Positions 29,801 to 39,077 of a DNA stretch of 64,000 nt are shown in pieces. Numbering within the stretch: the stretch's first letter is position 1; every line of letters starts with the position of its first letter. The position numbers and the translations under genes were made by a program. Under the pieces are notes generated by a model that was not told the origin of the DNA, did no database searches, and was given only the letters and a program-made list of their open reading frames with translations. The DNA comes from Pleionea mediterranea. Lineage in GTDB: Bacteria; Pseudomonadota; Gammaproteobacteria; Enterobacterales; Kangiellaceae. Location: the NCBI RefSeq assembly GCF_003148745.1, contig NZ_QGGU01000010.1, positions 1 through 64,000 on the forward strand, written 5' to 3'.

Positions 29801-31114
29801 ACTCAATTGGTAGCGAACATTATTATCGTTAATAAAAAGTTTTCCAGAAAGCACCGGTAATTCCGGCGTAATAGAAGTTCGACTTAACTTGGCTTCCGGC
29901 ACATTCATATAGCCCGAAATTACATCCCACTTATCATTTTTCTTTTCAACGGTCAGTAATAAATCTTTAATTTTAACCTGAGGGTTTGCTTCTAAAAACC
30001 AGTCCTGTAACTCGGGCTCTATCATCATTAATGCCCAGATATTATTCAGTTTTCCCGGTTCAACGTTTTGATACTTTAGTTTTACCTGAGTGCTTTTATC
30101 CTTTTTAACAGTAACCGTCAAACCAGCCAGATCGATGTCGCCAGAGCTTTCCGAAACCGCTTTAAATCTTTTTAATTGAAATTCACTGTTTACTTTTGAA
30201 TGACGCTTCCAAACTAACAATGTAGAAATATCTGGGTAAAAAAACGATCGTTCTTTAATAGAAAAGTCGACAGCATTTACAGATATATCAGCCACAACTT
30301 GCTGCCAACCTTTATAGTTCCAGCTTGCCCAAATTTCACCGCTTAGTGTGCCCTGCTTTATGCGCCCTGCAACCAGAGATTCAAACAAAGGGAGGTCAGG
30401 CAGCTCAACACTGACACCTTGCAAATAACTCTCAATATACGAGTTAGGCAAACGTGGATCGCCGTAAATTTCCGTAACGATATTAAGCGCGCCACCACCT
30501 TGCTGTAAAATTTGGCCGGTTAATTGATGCACATCATCGTAATTATTAATAACCAACTGGTTAATTTTTAATTCCGGGTAAGATTTTTGTTGGTTATAAA
30601 AATTAAAACCTATATCCGATAAGACCACATCGTTTTGCCCTAAAAGGGTTTCCACTAAAAAGTCGGTACTTGAATAAACAGCTGTCGACTCTGAGCTTGA
30701 AGTTTTACTCACTGACTGACTCAGTGAGTCCAGATCGATTTCAATTTGACTGTTGATTAATTTAATTTCATCGGTGACAAAACGTAAATGCCATAAAGAA
30801 CGCCATAAGTTTATGGTGATCATTAACTCTTCCATGGCAACTGGTGTACTGCTGTTATCCAGCGATTTAACTTCTATATCCGTCAACTGCAAGCTGGGAC
30901 CCTGATTTTTCCAATCTCCCTTAATGCTGCCAAATGTCACTTGAGCATTCAGCTTGTCAGACACCAATGCTTCAATGTCATCATGATAGAGATGGATAAA
31001 AGGGAGAAAAGCGCGAGCCAGACTGACCACAACCGCCAAAAGAATAATCACGGCGGCCAGAGATAACCAGAGACGGGCTAATAGTTTGGCCAGTGTTTTC
31101 TTAATAGCCATCAA
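26840..31114 (-). CDS. yhdP: YhdP, AsmA-like phospholipid transport protein
   Basis: Giant inner-membrane-anchored periplasmic protein of the AsmA-like group, proposed to bridge the envelope and carry phospholipids to the outer membrane together with TamB and YdbH. 1424 residues (E. coli 1266): one N-terminal membrane helix (about 14-36), a long repetitive beta-strand body, and the conserved C-terminal block (about 1150-1320, ending in LSKVFEPAIDVISNIDYRLVG). Two low-complexity parts stand out: an S/N/D/K-rich stretch near 1030-1090, and a Lys/Glu/Ala-rich tail of about 90 residues (KEKAKEKAKEKAAKEEAKE) not found in E. coli. It starts 11 bp after rng. Confidence 0.94.
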   Translation of the reverse strand: MMAIKKTLAKLLARLWLSLAAVIILLAVVVSLARAFLPFIHLYHDDIEALVSDKLNAQVTFGSIKGDWKNQGPSLQLTDIEVKSLDNSSTPVAMEELMITINLWRSLWHLRFVTDEIKLINSQIEIDLDSLSQSVSKTSSSESTAVYSSTDFLVETLLGQNDVVLSDIGFNFYNQQKSYPELKINQLVINNYDDVHQLTGQILQQGGGALNIVTEIYGDPRLPNSYIESYLQGVSVELPDLPLFESLVAGRIKQGTLSGEIWASWNYKGWQQVVADISVNAVDFSIKERSFFYPDISTLLVWKRHSKVNSEFQLKRFKAVSESSGDIDLAGLTVTVKKDKSTQVKLKYQNVEPGKLNNIWALMMIEPELQDWFLEANPQVKIKDLLLTVEKKNDKWDVISGYMNVPEAKLSRTSITPELPVLSGKLFINDNNVRYQLSAGVGQIDYGDLFSGPVETQAMSLQGDFIIFDGGSYLTFDALDLTLKHANILARGNLYFPDNQSAELSLQAELSQTDLGNKKHLMPVGIMDDSLISYLNESVMGGDLRLARFNFQTVLEGDILEHPATTFDILGFVENLDYKYQPDFPKLEQLNVTMFFDQNGMFIEATKGKLWSINVSKATALISDFSAKIPWLDLDIEATTDHKSARKLINESMLKQILGDLLNDIQPAGTLNASTQLRIPLEGDGDIKVDGKVSLNDNDVYLPSLDLTPEKVTGSVQFNEKKVWSNNLSADLFGEKQSITIDTEDYDGSQRLTLKSNGKVNTKEVLNWLLPNNKLDVSGDADIKLSSWFCLEKCTAGNTGISITSNLVGTELSLPQPLGKPSDQEMLVNVTVDQTGEQQNIRFNVGQDLIANLQYNQDSGQYYLSQGTLSLNEKNTAVELIQDHLSISVSLKQANLADWLDSVTDFTASFSNENSSNNSVSSSEALPLIINFEIEQLSAWGIPVNNVTAKMIEAKAGGYQLDFTSDDVNGQVNLLEQGEVELVFDKLSLSRELLEKLSADNSEPSNNESDLNKDKVNNKEVTSSDLQQVGDVKTNSGSDAKHESTSKPLKNELESSLDLTTLPELKIICKQCSIYGYDLGKVSLNTNPHKDDAQITGRIEKDNQLSAPLLYTWNKSDNASELRVQYHSPALGALLRNWGFKVGIKESRAAGDIKLTWPGSVSDFNVANLGGGLTMSLSKGYLEEVSDAKARIFSLFSLQSLLRRLTLDFSDIYKDGFFYDSINGQFGIRDGRIITEQFAIDGNAAEVKISGMVDLGQETLDQYAQVTPKLTSSLPVIAGWAVEPTTGVLVWLLSKVFEPAIDVISNIDYRLVGSWQEPQVIELNKSTREVELTDDQLKAIQKVQQKDNPSLDDLTPEAIEKEKAKEKAKEKAAKEEAKEHEAKQETNENEKQTIESDSLNHKSNEDADNEKTKTTHSPITLKAA

Positions 31115-31125
31115 AAATAACCAAC

Positions 31126-32580
31126 TTACATAAGAACAACATCAAACTGTTCCTGTGCATACAAGGTTTCTACCTGAAAGCGAATCGGGATTTTAATAAA
31201 GGATTCCAGTTCAGCAACACTGCTGGCTTCTTCATCCAGCAAGCAGTCCACCACATCCTGTGATGCTAACACTAATAACTTTTGCGCTTCATAGGCCCGT
31301 GCTGCGCGGGTAATTTCACGGAAAATTTCATAACAGACTGTCTGCGCTGTTTTGATGGAGCCACGCCCATAACAGGTAGGGCAAATTTCGCAGAGCACTC
31401 GTTCAAGACTTTCCCGTGTTCGCTTGCGCGTCATTTCAACAAGCCCCAGTGTTGAAACCTCGGTTATGTGCGTTTTGGCATGATCGTGTTCCAGTGCTTT
31501 TTCAAGGGTTCGTAAAACCTGTCGCTTATGCTCTTCTTCCTTCATATCAATAAAATCGATAATGATAATGCCACCGAGATTTCTTAACCGAAGTTGTCTG
31601 GCAAGTGCAGACGCAGCCTCAAGATTGGTTCTGAAAATTGTTTCTTCTAAATTTCGATGACCCACAAAAGCCCCGGTATTCACATCGATAGTGGTCATGG
31701 CTTCGGTTTGATCAATAATTAAAGAGCCACCCGACTTCAGTGGAACCTGACGATGCAATGCTTTTTGTATTTCATCTTCTACGTTGTAGACATCGAATAA
31801 CGGTCGGCCACCCTGATACACTTCCAACCGGGGTTCCAGTTCAGGGACAAATTCGCTCACAAATTGTTTTGTTTTTTCATACATGGACTCACTGTCGATA
31901 CGAATTTTTTCGACTTTACTGGCAACCATGTCTCTTACAATGCGTAACTCAATACTCAAGTCTTCATAGATTAACGCCGGACAACGAGCGGTTTTAATTC
32001 GGGTTTGAATGCGATCCCATAGTTTCTTTAAAAAAGTCACATCACGTCTTAACTCATTTTCGCCGGCCCCTTCTGCTGCAGTACGAATGATGTAACCTTC
32101 TTCAGACTGTTCTTTTTCATTTAAAATATCGCGCAGACGATTTCGTTCCTGCTCATCTTCAATACGTTGCGATACACCCACGTGTGAATTCTCCGGCATC
32201 AAAACCAGATAACGACTGGGGACGGTAGTATGGGTGGTTAGCCGTGCGCCTTTGCTGCCCAGCTCATCTTTGATCACCTGAACAATAATTTCCTGACCTT
32301 CGTGCAACAGGCGGTTAATATCGTCACTGCCATCATCACTGTCCGATTGCTGATGATCGACTATTTCTGAGGCGTGTAAAAAGGCGCTGCGCTCCAGACC
32401 AATATCGACAAAAGCCGCCTGCATACCCGGCAATACCCGTTTCACTTTTCCTTTATAAATATTACCCACTAAACCACGGCTCTGACTGCGTTCAATCAAC
32501 AGCTCCTGAACCATGCCGTTCTCAACCACCGCTACACGTGTTTCTTGCGGGGTAACATTGATAAGAATCTCTTCACTCAT
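31126..32580 (-). CDS. rng: Ribonuclease G
   Basis: Endoribonuclease of the RNase E/G family that matures the 16S rRNA 5' end and degrades some mRNAs. 484 residues (E. coli 489) from the ATG at 32580; a TTG five codons upstream is the alternative. An N-terminal S1 domain (about 36-120, GNIYKGKVKRVLPGMQAAFVDIG), the 5' sensor and DNase I-like domain with catalytic acids in TIDVNTGAFVG and IIIIDFIDM, and the zinc-link cysteines (CEICPTC) are present. No RNase E-type C-terminal scaffold. Confidence 0.96.
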   Translation of the reverse strand: MSEEILINVTPQETRVAVVENGMVQELLIERSQSRGLVGNIYKGKVKRVLPGMQAAFVDIGLERSAFLHASEIVDHQQSDSDDGSDDINRLLHEGQEIIVQVIKDELGSKGARLTTHTTVPSRYLVLMPENSHVGVSQRIEDEQERNRLRDILNEKEQSEEGYIIRTAAEGAGENELRRDVTFLKKLWDRIQTRIKTARCPALIYEDLSIELRIVRDMVASKVEKIRIDSESMYEKTKQFVSEFVPELEPRLEVYQGGRPLFDVYNVEDEIQKALHRQVPLKSGGSLIIDQTEAMTTIDVNTGAFVGHRNLEETIFRTNLEAASALARQLRLRNLGGIIIIDFIDMKEEEHKRQVLRTLEKALEHDHAKTHITEVSTLGLVEMTRKRTRESLERVLCEICPTCYGRGSIKTAQTVCYEIFREITRAARAYEAQKLLVLASQDVVDCLLDEEASSVAELESFIKIPIRFQVETLYAQEQFDVVLM

Positions 32581-32656
32581 AACGTTTGAATTCAATCCGT
32601 TAATTATTGGGGTGACTGTGAGCCGTCTTTAACCGGATCACATTCATTAATTTTGT

Positions 32657-33268
32657 TCAGGCCGTAGGACGGTTTAACCAGAAGTGCACGGAAAACTCCG
32701 TCAGCAGCTCACTGGTTTCGTACAATGGTAAACCCATCACACCCGAAAAACTGCCTGTGATGTTGTCGATAAAGCTGGCCGCAAGCCCCTGAATGCCATA
32801 ACACCCTGCTTTATCGAGACCTTCTCCGGTTGACCAGTAATTATGCATGTCTGCCTCTGTCAGGGTTCGAAAATGAACGTCCGTTACGCTCGAGCGATAA
32901 CCAAACCGATCCTGATACAACAGGCCAACACCGGAAACAACCTGATGACTTCTGCCCGATAACAGCGCCAACATGTCTAAACCATCAGCACGAGTCTGAG
33001 GCTTGCCTAATATTTTTTGATCCACAACCACCGCTGTATCCGAAGCCATCACAGGATAGTTTCGGCCGTAGTTAGGGCTGCTCCAAATGGCCGAAGCCTT
33101 GGCTTTGGTCACTCGCTCAACATACTGCTGTGGTAATTCGCCGTTATGTACCGACTCATCAATATCAGCAGGTTGCACATCAAACTCAACCCCTATTTGC
33201 TCTAACAGTTGACGCCTTCTAGGGGACTGCGAGGCCAGACAGACTTTATTAAAGCTTAGTGGAGTCAT
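32657..33268 (-). CDS. maf: Maf-family nucleoside triphosphate pyrophosphatase (YhdE-like)
   Basis: House-cleaning pyrophosphatase of the Maf/YhdE type, expected to hydrolyse dTTP and UTP. 203 residues. The phosphate-binding motif LASQSPRRRQLL and the ASDTAVVVDQKILGKP segment with its catalytic Asp are present. It begins 2 bp after mreD ends and belongs to the mreBCD-maf-rng transcript. Confidence 0.94.
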   Translation of the reverse strand: MTPLSFNKVCLASQSPRRRQLLEQIGVEFDVQPADIDESVHNGELPQQYVERVTKAKASAIWSSPNYGRNYPVMASDTAVVVDQKILGKPQTRADGLDMLALLSGRSHQVVSGVGLLYQDRFGYRSSVTDVHFRTLTEADMHNYWSTGEGLDKAGCYGIQGLAASFIDNITGSFSGVMGLPLYETSELLTEFSVHFWLNRPTA

Positions 33269-33270
33269 GC

Positions 33271-33759
33271 TTAATTCACCCTGAATTGGCGACGTATATC
33301 TCGTAACAAAATGAATATCCAGGTCCAGATAGCACCACTGATCAACATGGGGATCCAGTAACTGAACTGCTTTTCTACGGTTACCGTCAGACTTTTAAGA
33401 ATTAACGCCAGTAACATATAGATACCAATTAACATGGCGATCACCAGCGATTGCTTCCAACGTGGAAATAATCGAACACGTTGATACAACACCAATGCAA
33501 AATATGTCATCACCGACAGACTCAGGGCATGCAACCCAAGCACCGAGCCTTGCAAAGCGTCAACAAACAAACCAACAACCCAGGCCGTCATAATGCCAAC
33601 CCGTTGCGGTAATGCCACAACCCAGTAAAGCAGCGTCATAGCCACCCACTCAGGCCAGTAGGGCAGTAAAAAAGCTGGCAGAGGTAAAATATCAAGCAGC
33701 ATGGCCACGGCAAATGACAGCACTATCACCCAGTAATTATTTCGAATGCCCGGATTCAT
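33271..33759 (-). CDS. mreD: Rod shape-determining protein MreD
   Basis: Integral membrane protein of the elongasome, about five helices in 162 residues (E. coli 162). The conserved PYWPEWVAMTLLYW segment and the GLFVDALQGSVLG motif near residue 67 identify it. Its start overlaps the mreC stop by 4 bp (ATGA), so translation is probably coupled. Confidence 0.96.
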   Translation of the reverse strand: MNPGIRNNYWVIVLSFAVAMLLDILPLPAFLLPYWPEWVAMTLLYWVVALPQRVGIMTAWVVGLFVDALQGSVLGLHALSLSVMTYFALVLYQRVRLFPRWKQSLVIAMLIGIYMLLALILKSLTVTVEKQFSYWIPMLISGAIWTWIFILLRDIRRQFRVN

Positions 33760-34694
33760 AGACCACCCCCGCCATTATTATCGGATGTTTGCTGAGAGGC
33801 GTTTTGCGAATGACTTTCTTGAGATCGGCTTTGCTCGCTCAACTCAGCGGGTTCTTCGGTGGTTAAATCGAGCTCTTGATCGGGCCATATTAATATCACC
33901 TGCCCGGTTCTCGCCAAATGCGCTTCGGTGGCTGCGGTAACTTTTGCGTAGGGCGCCCCCGGATCACGGGTGACATCAGTAACAGTGGCCACCGGGTAAC
34001 CGTCAGGAAAACGCTCGCCAATTCCGGAGCTCAGTAATAAATCACCCACTTCGATATCGGCGGTATTACGAACGTACTGTAATGTAACATTGTCTAACTG
34101 ACCGTCTCCCAGTGCCACACTGCGTTCGCCACTGCGCTCAACCCGTACCGGAATGGCGTGGCGCGGATCCGTTATCAACAAAACCCGACTGGTCAGCATG
34201 GATACTTGAGACACCTGTCCCATTACACCGTAGGCATCGAGAACCGCTTGCCCCAGAAACACACCATGATTGGTGCCTTTATTCAATAAAATTTCATGCA
34301 CAAAGGGATCGCGGGCCACATTAATGATTTCAGCTACCAATCGGCGCCCTTCCACTTTTTGCTCGGTTCCTAATAGATTTCGGAGTTGCGCATTTTCCGC
34401 TTTAAGTGACACCAGCTTTTGCAACTGGGTTCTAAGAATAAACACTTCATCTTTTAATGACTGATTTTCTTCAAATAATTCATCCCGGGAGCGAATACGA
34501 TCACCGCTCCAGAACGCCAGCTCTCCCGGCAAATCAGCAATATAAACCAGTGGTGTTAAAAACGTTGATAAGAAGTTTCTGAGGGTATTTAAGTGCTGAC
34601 CTTTATGATCGGCAAACATAAACATAGCCGACAGCACCACAGCAATAAGCAGTCGTGTAAGATGGGACGATTGATTGACAAAAATCGGCTTGAT
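33756..34694 (-). CDS. mreC: Rod shape-determining protein MreC, probably started at ATC
   Basis: Bitopic periplasmic elongasome scaffold. Sequence from LPGELAFWSGDRIRSRDELFEENQ to TGQVILIWPD matches MreC, with a coiled coil (about 70-110) and the beta-rich core. The first ATG/GTG/TTG in frame is a GTG at 34640, which would cut off half of the membrane anchor. Homology continues upstream: the codons read IKPIFVNQSS, aligning with MKPIF of E. coli, with ATC (34694-34692) exactly where ATG is expected and a fine ribosome binding site (GGTGGAG) 7-8 nt before it. An in-frame TAA lies 10 codons further up. With ATC the protein has 312 residues. The low-complexity C-terminal tail is Ser/Gln-rich. 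Confidence 0.85.
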   Translation of the reverse strand: MKPIFVNQSSHLTRLLIAVVLSAMFMFADHKGQHLNTLRNFLSTFLTPLVYIADLPGELAFWSGDRIRSRDELFEENQSLKDEVFILRTQLQKLVSLKAENAQLRNLLGTEQKVEGRRLVAEIINVARDPFVHEILLNKGTNHGVFLGQAVLDAYGVMGQVSQVSMLTSRVLLITDPRHAIPVRVERSGERSVALGDGQLDNVTLQYVRNTADIEVGDLLLSSGIGERFPDGYPVATVTDVTRDPGAPYAKVTAATEAHLARTGQVILIWPDQELDLTTEEPAELSEQSRSQESHSQNASQQTSDNNGGGGL

Positions 34695-34716
34695 AACGGC
34701 TCTCCACCCATAAGTT

Positions 34717-34748
34717 AAGACTTAGCTTATGTAATTAAGCTAAGTCTT
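34717..34748. other. Inverted repeat between mreB and mreC
   Basis: A perfect 13-bp stem (34717-34729 with 34736-34748) with a 6-nt loop in the mreB-mreC gap, ending 22 bp before the probable mreC ribosome binding region. On the mre transcript it is followed by only a weak T tract (CTTAACTTA). It could partly terminate or mark an RNA-processing site, so that MreB is made in excess over MreC and MreD. Confidence 0.6.
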
Positions 34749-34776
34749 TGATTATAGATAGAAATTAGTAAGATGA

Positions 34777-36228
<1,452 letters not shown>

Positions 36229-38094
36229 ATGAACAAAACCATTTTTGAACTGAGCCGAAAGAACCGTGAGCTGGAGCAACGACTTTTTCGCGAACAGGAT
36301 AAAAAAAGCAGTGATCAGTTCAAACAGCTTACGTCACAGGAGTTGCTGGGTGTACTGCAACAAATATTTCGCGATACGATTAAGGCGCCTGATCTCGATG
36401 CATCTCCTCTCGCTCATTACGAAATCGTATCAGCCATCTATAAGCGCCTTACCAACGATAAAAATTACCATATACCGGGCCCGATAAAATCAAGCTTACA
36501 TCTGACCGAACTCACCTTTCAGTACCTGCACGGTATTACCGAAGAACACGATGACATCAAACGTCTGCTGCAATTATTGGCTCTGAGCTGGTCACAACTG
36601 GCGGTTCATTCGCCAGAATACCTTCAGGTTAAACAACATCCGGCAAAACTGGTGTTATCAAAATTGTTAATGCTCGGCGAATGCTGGGATCAACGCAGTG
36701 GGTCACTGGCTAAAAAATTACTGGATGGGATTCGACTGGTATTAAGTCAGTTAAACCAGAAAGGCGCTAACCCTCGGCTGTATGAGCAAGCCTGTAATCG
36801 GATTATGTCGCTTGAAAGTGCATTCAATGAATACCGGACCAAACGACTTAAAAGTATTGTCGAAGAAAAACGAAAACTGGAACGGGAAGCGAAAGCGGAT
36901 CTATTTGTCACCAATTACATACGGGAAAAAACTCAGGGCGAAGAGTTCCCAGTTTTATTACTGGAGTTTATGGAGAACTACCTGAGCCCTTATTTAAAAA
37001 ACATTTTTATGGAAACCGGCCCCGTGGGTCAAAAGTGGCATCGTGCCATAGACGACTGCGAAACTTTGATCTGGAGTATAATGGCGCCCTTTACCCCTTC
37101 ATTTGTCGAAGAGTATCAGGAAAAAGTACCGCCCTCATTAAAACGACTTTACGAACAAATTGATGAGTTGTTTCACGGTTCAGAAGGTTTGCAGGATTTT
37201 TTCTACGAACTGGAAGGCATTCATATTAAAAAGCTAAACGGTGAACGAGCTGATTTTCATTCATTGATCACCAGTCCATTGTTTGAAGATTTCGAAACGA
37301 ATGAATCAAATCCATCTGAGAATGATTACTCTAAAGAGCTGGATGAATTACTGGTGGATGACGATTGGTACTACCTGATTCAAAAAGGTAAACGGTTTCG
37401 CTGTCAGTTAGTGCCTCGAGAATACACCGGTAAATGGCTGGTGTTTGTGAATTTGTCTGGCGCACAAATTGCCGACTTTGATACCACCTCTGCAAGTTTT
37501 CACCCCAGTCAGTTGCCGCTGGTAAATATTGAGACGCACAATTATTGGGATGAAATGACCGAGTACCTTGAGCGAATTATGAGCCGTCGCGTCAGTGTAT
37601 TAAATGAGCAACTGCAACGAGTTGAGAAAGAACAAGCAGCCGATAAGGCACGTAAACAGGCTGCAGAAGATGAAGCCCGCCGCATTATTCGAGAAAAAAT
37701 AGAAGAAGAGCTGAACAAACAACAGGCAAAAAAACGCAAACTGGAAGAAGATCGCGCCAAGGCCATAGCCAAAGCAAAACAGGAAGAAGCGTTGCTCGAA
37801 CAGCGCCGCTTAAAAGCGCAAAAACTGGTGGACAGTTTGATGCCAGGCGCTATTGTCAGCTATTCACCTGACGGCCAACAAGAACAACAGTTAACCTTAA
37901 GCATTATCTCCACCACCACCAATAAATACATTTTCACGGATCAACGCAGCCAGCGCGCACTCGATCCAAAAGAAACCCAACTGATCGACTTATTTGCCGC
38001 CAACCGCATGACGTTACTGGAACAGGGAAAAGAATTCGAAGACACGTTGCAATCATTGGTTGCCGGTCAACGCGAAGCTTTAAAAGATCATTGA
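36229..38094 (+). CDS. DUF1631-type protein of unknown function
   Basis: 621 residues, soluble, no signal peptide. The helical middle (about 60-330, including LYEQACNRIMSLESAFNEYRTKR) and the C-terminal small beta domain (about 535-610, LTLSIISTTTNKYIFTDQRSQRALDPKETQLIDLF) resemble the DUF1631 family, whose members are sometimes linked to c-di-GMP or PilZ-like regulation. A long charged coiled coil (about 450-540, rich in Lys, Glu, Ala and Arg) separates the two. It is monocistronic, 98 bp before fabI. No function is assigned. Confidence 0.72.
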   Translation: MNKTIFELSRKNRELEQRLFREQDKKSSDQFKQLTSQELLGVLQQIFRDTIKAPDLDASPLAHYEIVSAIYKRLTNDKNYHIPGPIKSSLHLTELTFQYLHGITEEHDDIKRLLQLLALSWSQLAVHSPEYLQVKQHPAKLVLSKLLMLGECWDQRSGSLAKKLLDGIRLVLSQLNQKGANPRLYEQACNRIMSLESAFNEYRTKRLKSIVEEKRKLEREAKADLFVTNYIREKTQGEEFPVLLLEFMENYLSPYLKNIFMETGPVGQKWHRAIDDCETLIWSIMAPFTPSFVEEYQEKVPPSLKRLYEQIDELFHGSEGLQDFFYELEGIHIKKLNGERADFHSLITSPLFEDFETNESNPSENDYSKELDELLVDDDWYYLIQKGKRFRCQLVPREYTGKWLVFVNLSGAQIADFDTTSASFHPSQLPLVNIETHNYWDEMTEYLERIMSRRVSVLNEQLQRVEKEQAADKARKQAAEDEARRIIREKIEEELNKQQAKKRKLEEDRAKAIAKAKQEEALLEQRRLKAQKLVDSLMPGAIVSYSPDGQQEQQLTLSIISTTTNKYIFTDQRSQRALDPKETQLIDLFAANRMTLLEQGKEFEDTLQSLVAGQREALKDH

Positions 38095-38192
38095 TATTGA
38101 CTCCCCACCAAAGCTACATTGTCGTTATAATAGCCACCCTATTGACAATGCATATAATTTTTTACAACAAATAATAACGTCAGGTTGATTGA

Positions 38193-38966
38193 ATGAGTGA
38201 TTTATCTGGAAAGACGGCTTTAATAACCGGTGTATCAACCGCTGACAGCCTTGCTTGGGGAATTGTTGAAAAATTTCACACCGAAGGCTGCCAAATAATT
38301 TTATCCTATCAGGGAGCCAGTCATCTTCGCCGCATTAAAAAGTTATGCCGTGAATATAACATCACTCCTGATGCAATTTACGCTTGCGACTTTGGTAATG
38401 AGCAACAGGTCAAGCAACTGTTTGAAGACATTGCTGCGCAAAATATTTCACTCGATATTTTTATACATAGCATGGCATACGCAGACGCAAAAACCATGCA
38501 GGGCGCATTTAGTGATTGCACAAAGCATGACTTTGCACAATGCATGGAAATCAGCGTATTCAGTTTGATCAATGCCTGTCATTACTTAAAACCATTAATG
38601 CCAAATGGCGGCTCAATACAAACCCTTACCTATAACGGTGCGCAAAAAGTATTACCCAATTACCATATTATGGGCGTTGCCAAAGCAGCGCTTGAATCAA
38701 GCGTACGTTATCTGGCGAGTGAATTAGGCCCGGATAAAATCAGAGTTAACGCCATTTCCGCAGGCCCAATTGAAACTGTTGCAGCAGCAAGCATTCCAAG
38801 TTTTCAGCAAAAAATGCAGTCCACCGAAGGACGCATACCCACCCGTAAAAATACCACCAAAGAAGATGTTGCCGCCATGTCCAGTTTTTTAGCCAGCAAT
38901 CACAGTCAAAACATTACTGGTAGTATTTATTATGTCGATGGCGGGCTGCATACTCTGGGCTGGTAG
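38193..38966 (+). CDS. fabI: Enoyl-[acyl-carrier-protein] reductase FabI
   Basis: NADH-dependent enoyl-ACP reductase completing each fatty-acid elongation cycle. 257 residues (E. coli 262). An SDR fold with the FabI variant of the glycine motif (GVSTADSLAWGI), the IHSMAYA strand, and the catalytic Tyr-x6-Lys pair in NYHIMGVAKAAL; NAISAGPI is also conserved. It is more divergent from E. coli FabI than the other core genes here, so a second enoyl reductase elsewhere in the genome is possible. Confidence 0.88.
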   Translation: MSDLSGKTALITGVSTADSLAWGIVEKFHTEGCQIILSYQGASHLRRIKKLCREYNITPDAIYACDFGNEQQVKQLFEDIAAQNISLDIFIHSMAYADAKTMQGAFSDCTKHDFAQCMEISVFSLINACHYLKPLMPNGGSIQTLTYNGAQKVLPNYHIMGVAKAALESSVRYLASELGPDKIRVNAISAGPIETVAAASIPSFQQKMQSTEGRIPTRKNTTKEDVAAMSSFLASNHSQNITGSIYYVDGGLHTLGW

Positions 38967-39077
38967 TTTTTCCGATCAGTTACTGTAGAAGAATGGTTCT
39001 TTACTGATTGTTTCGTAGACGTTGATATCAAGTAAAATGATAAGCCAAAGCAACTACATATCACTGGCCAATCGATT

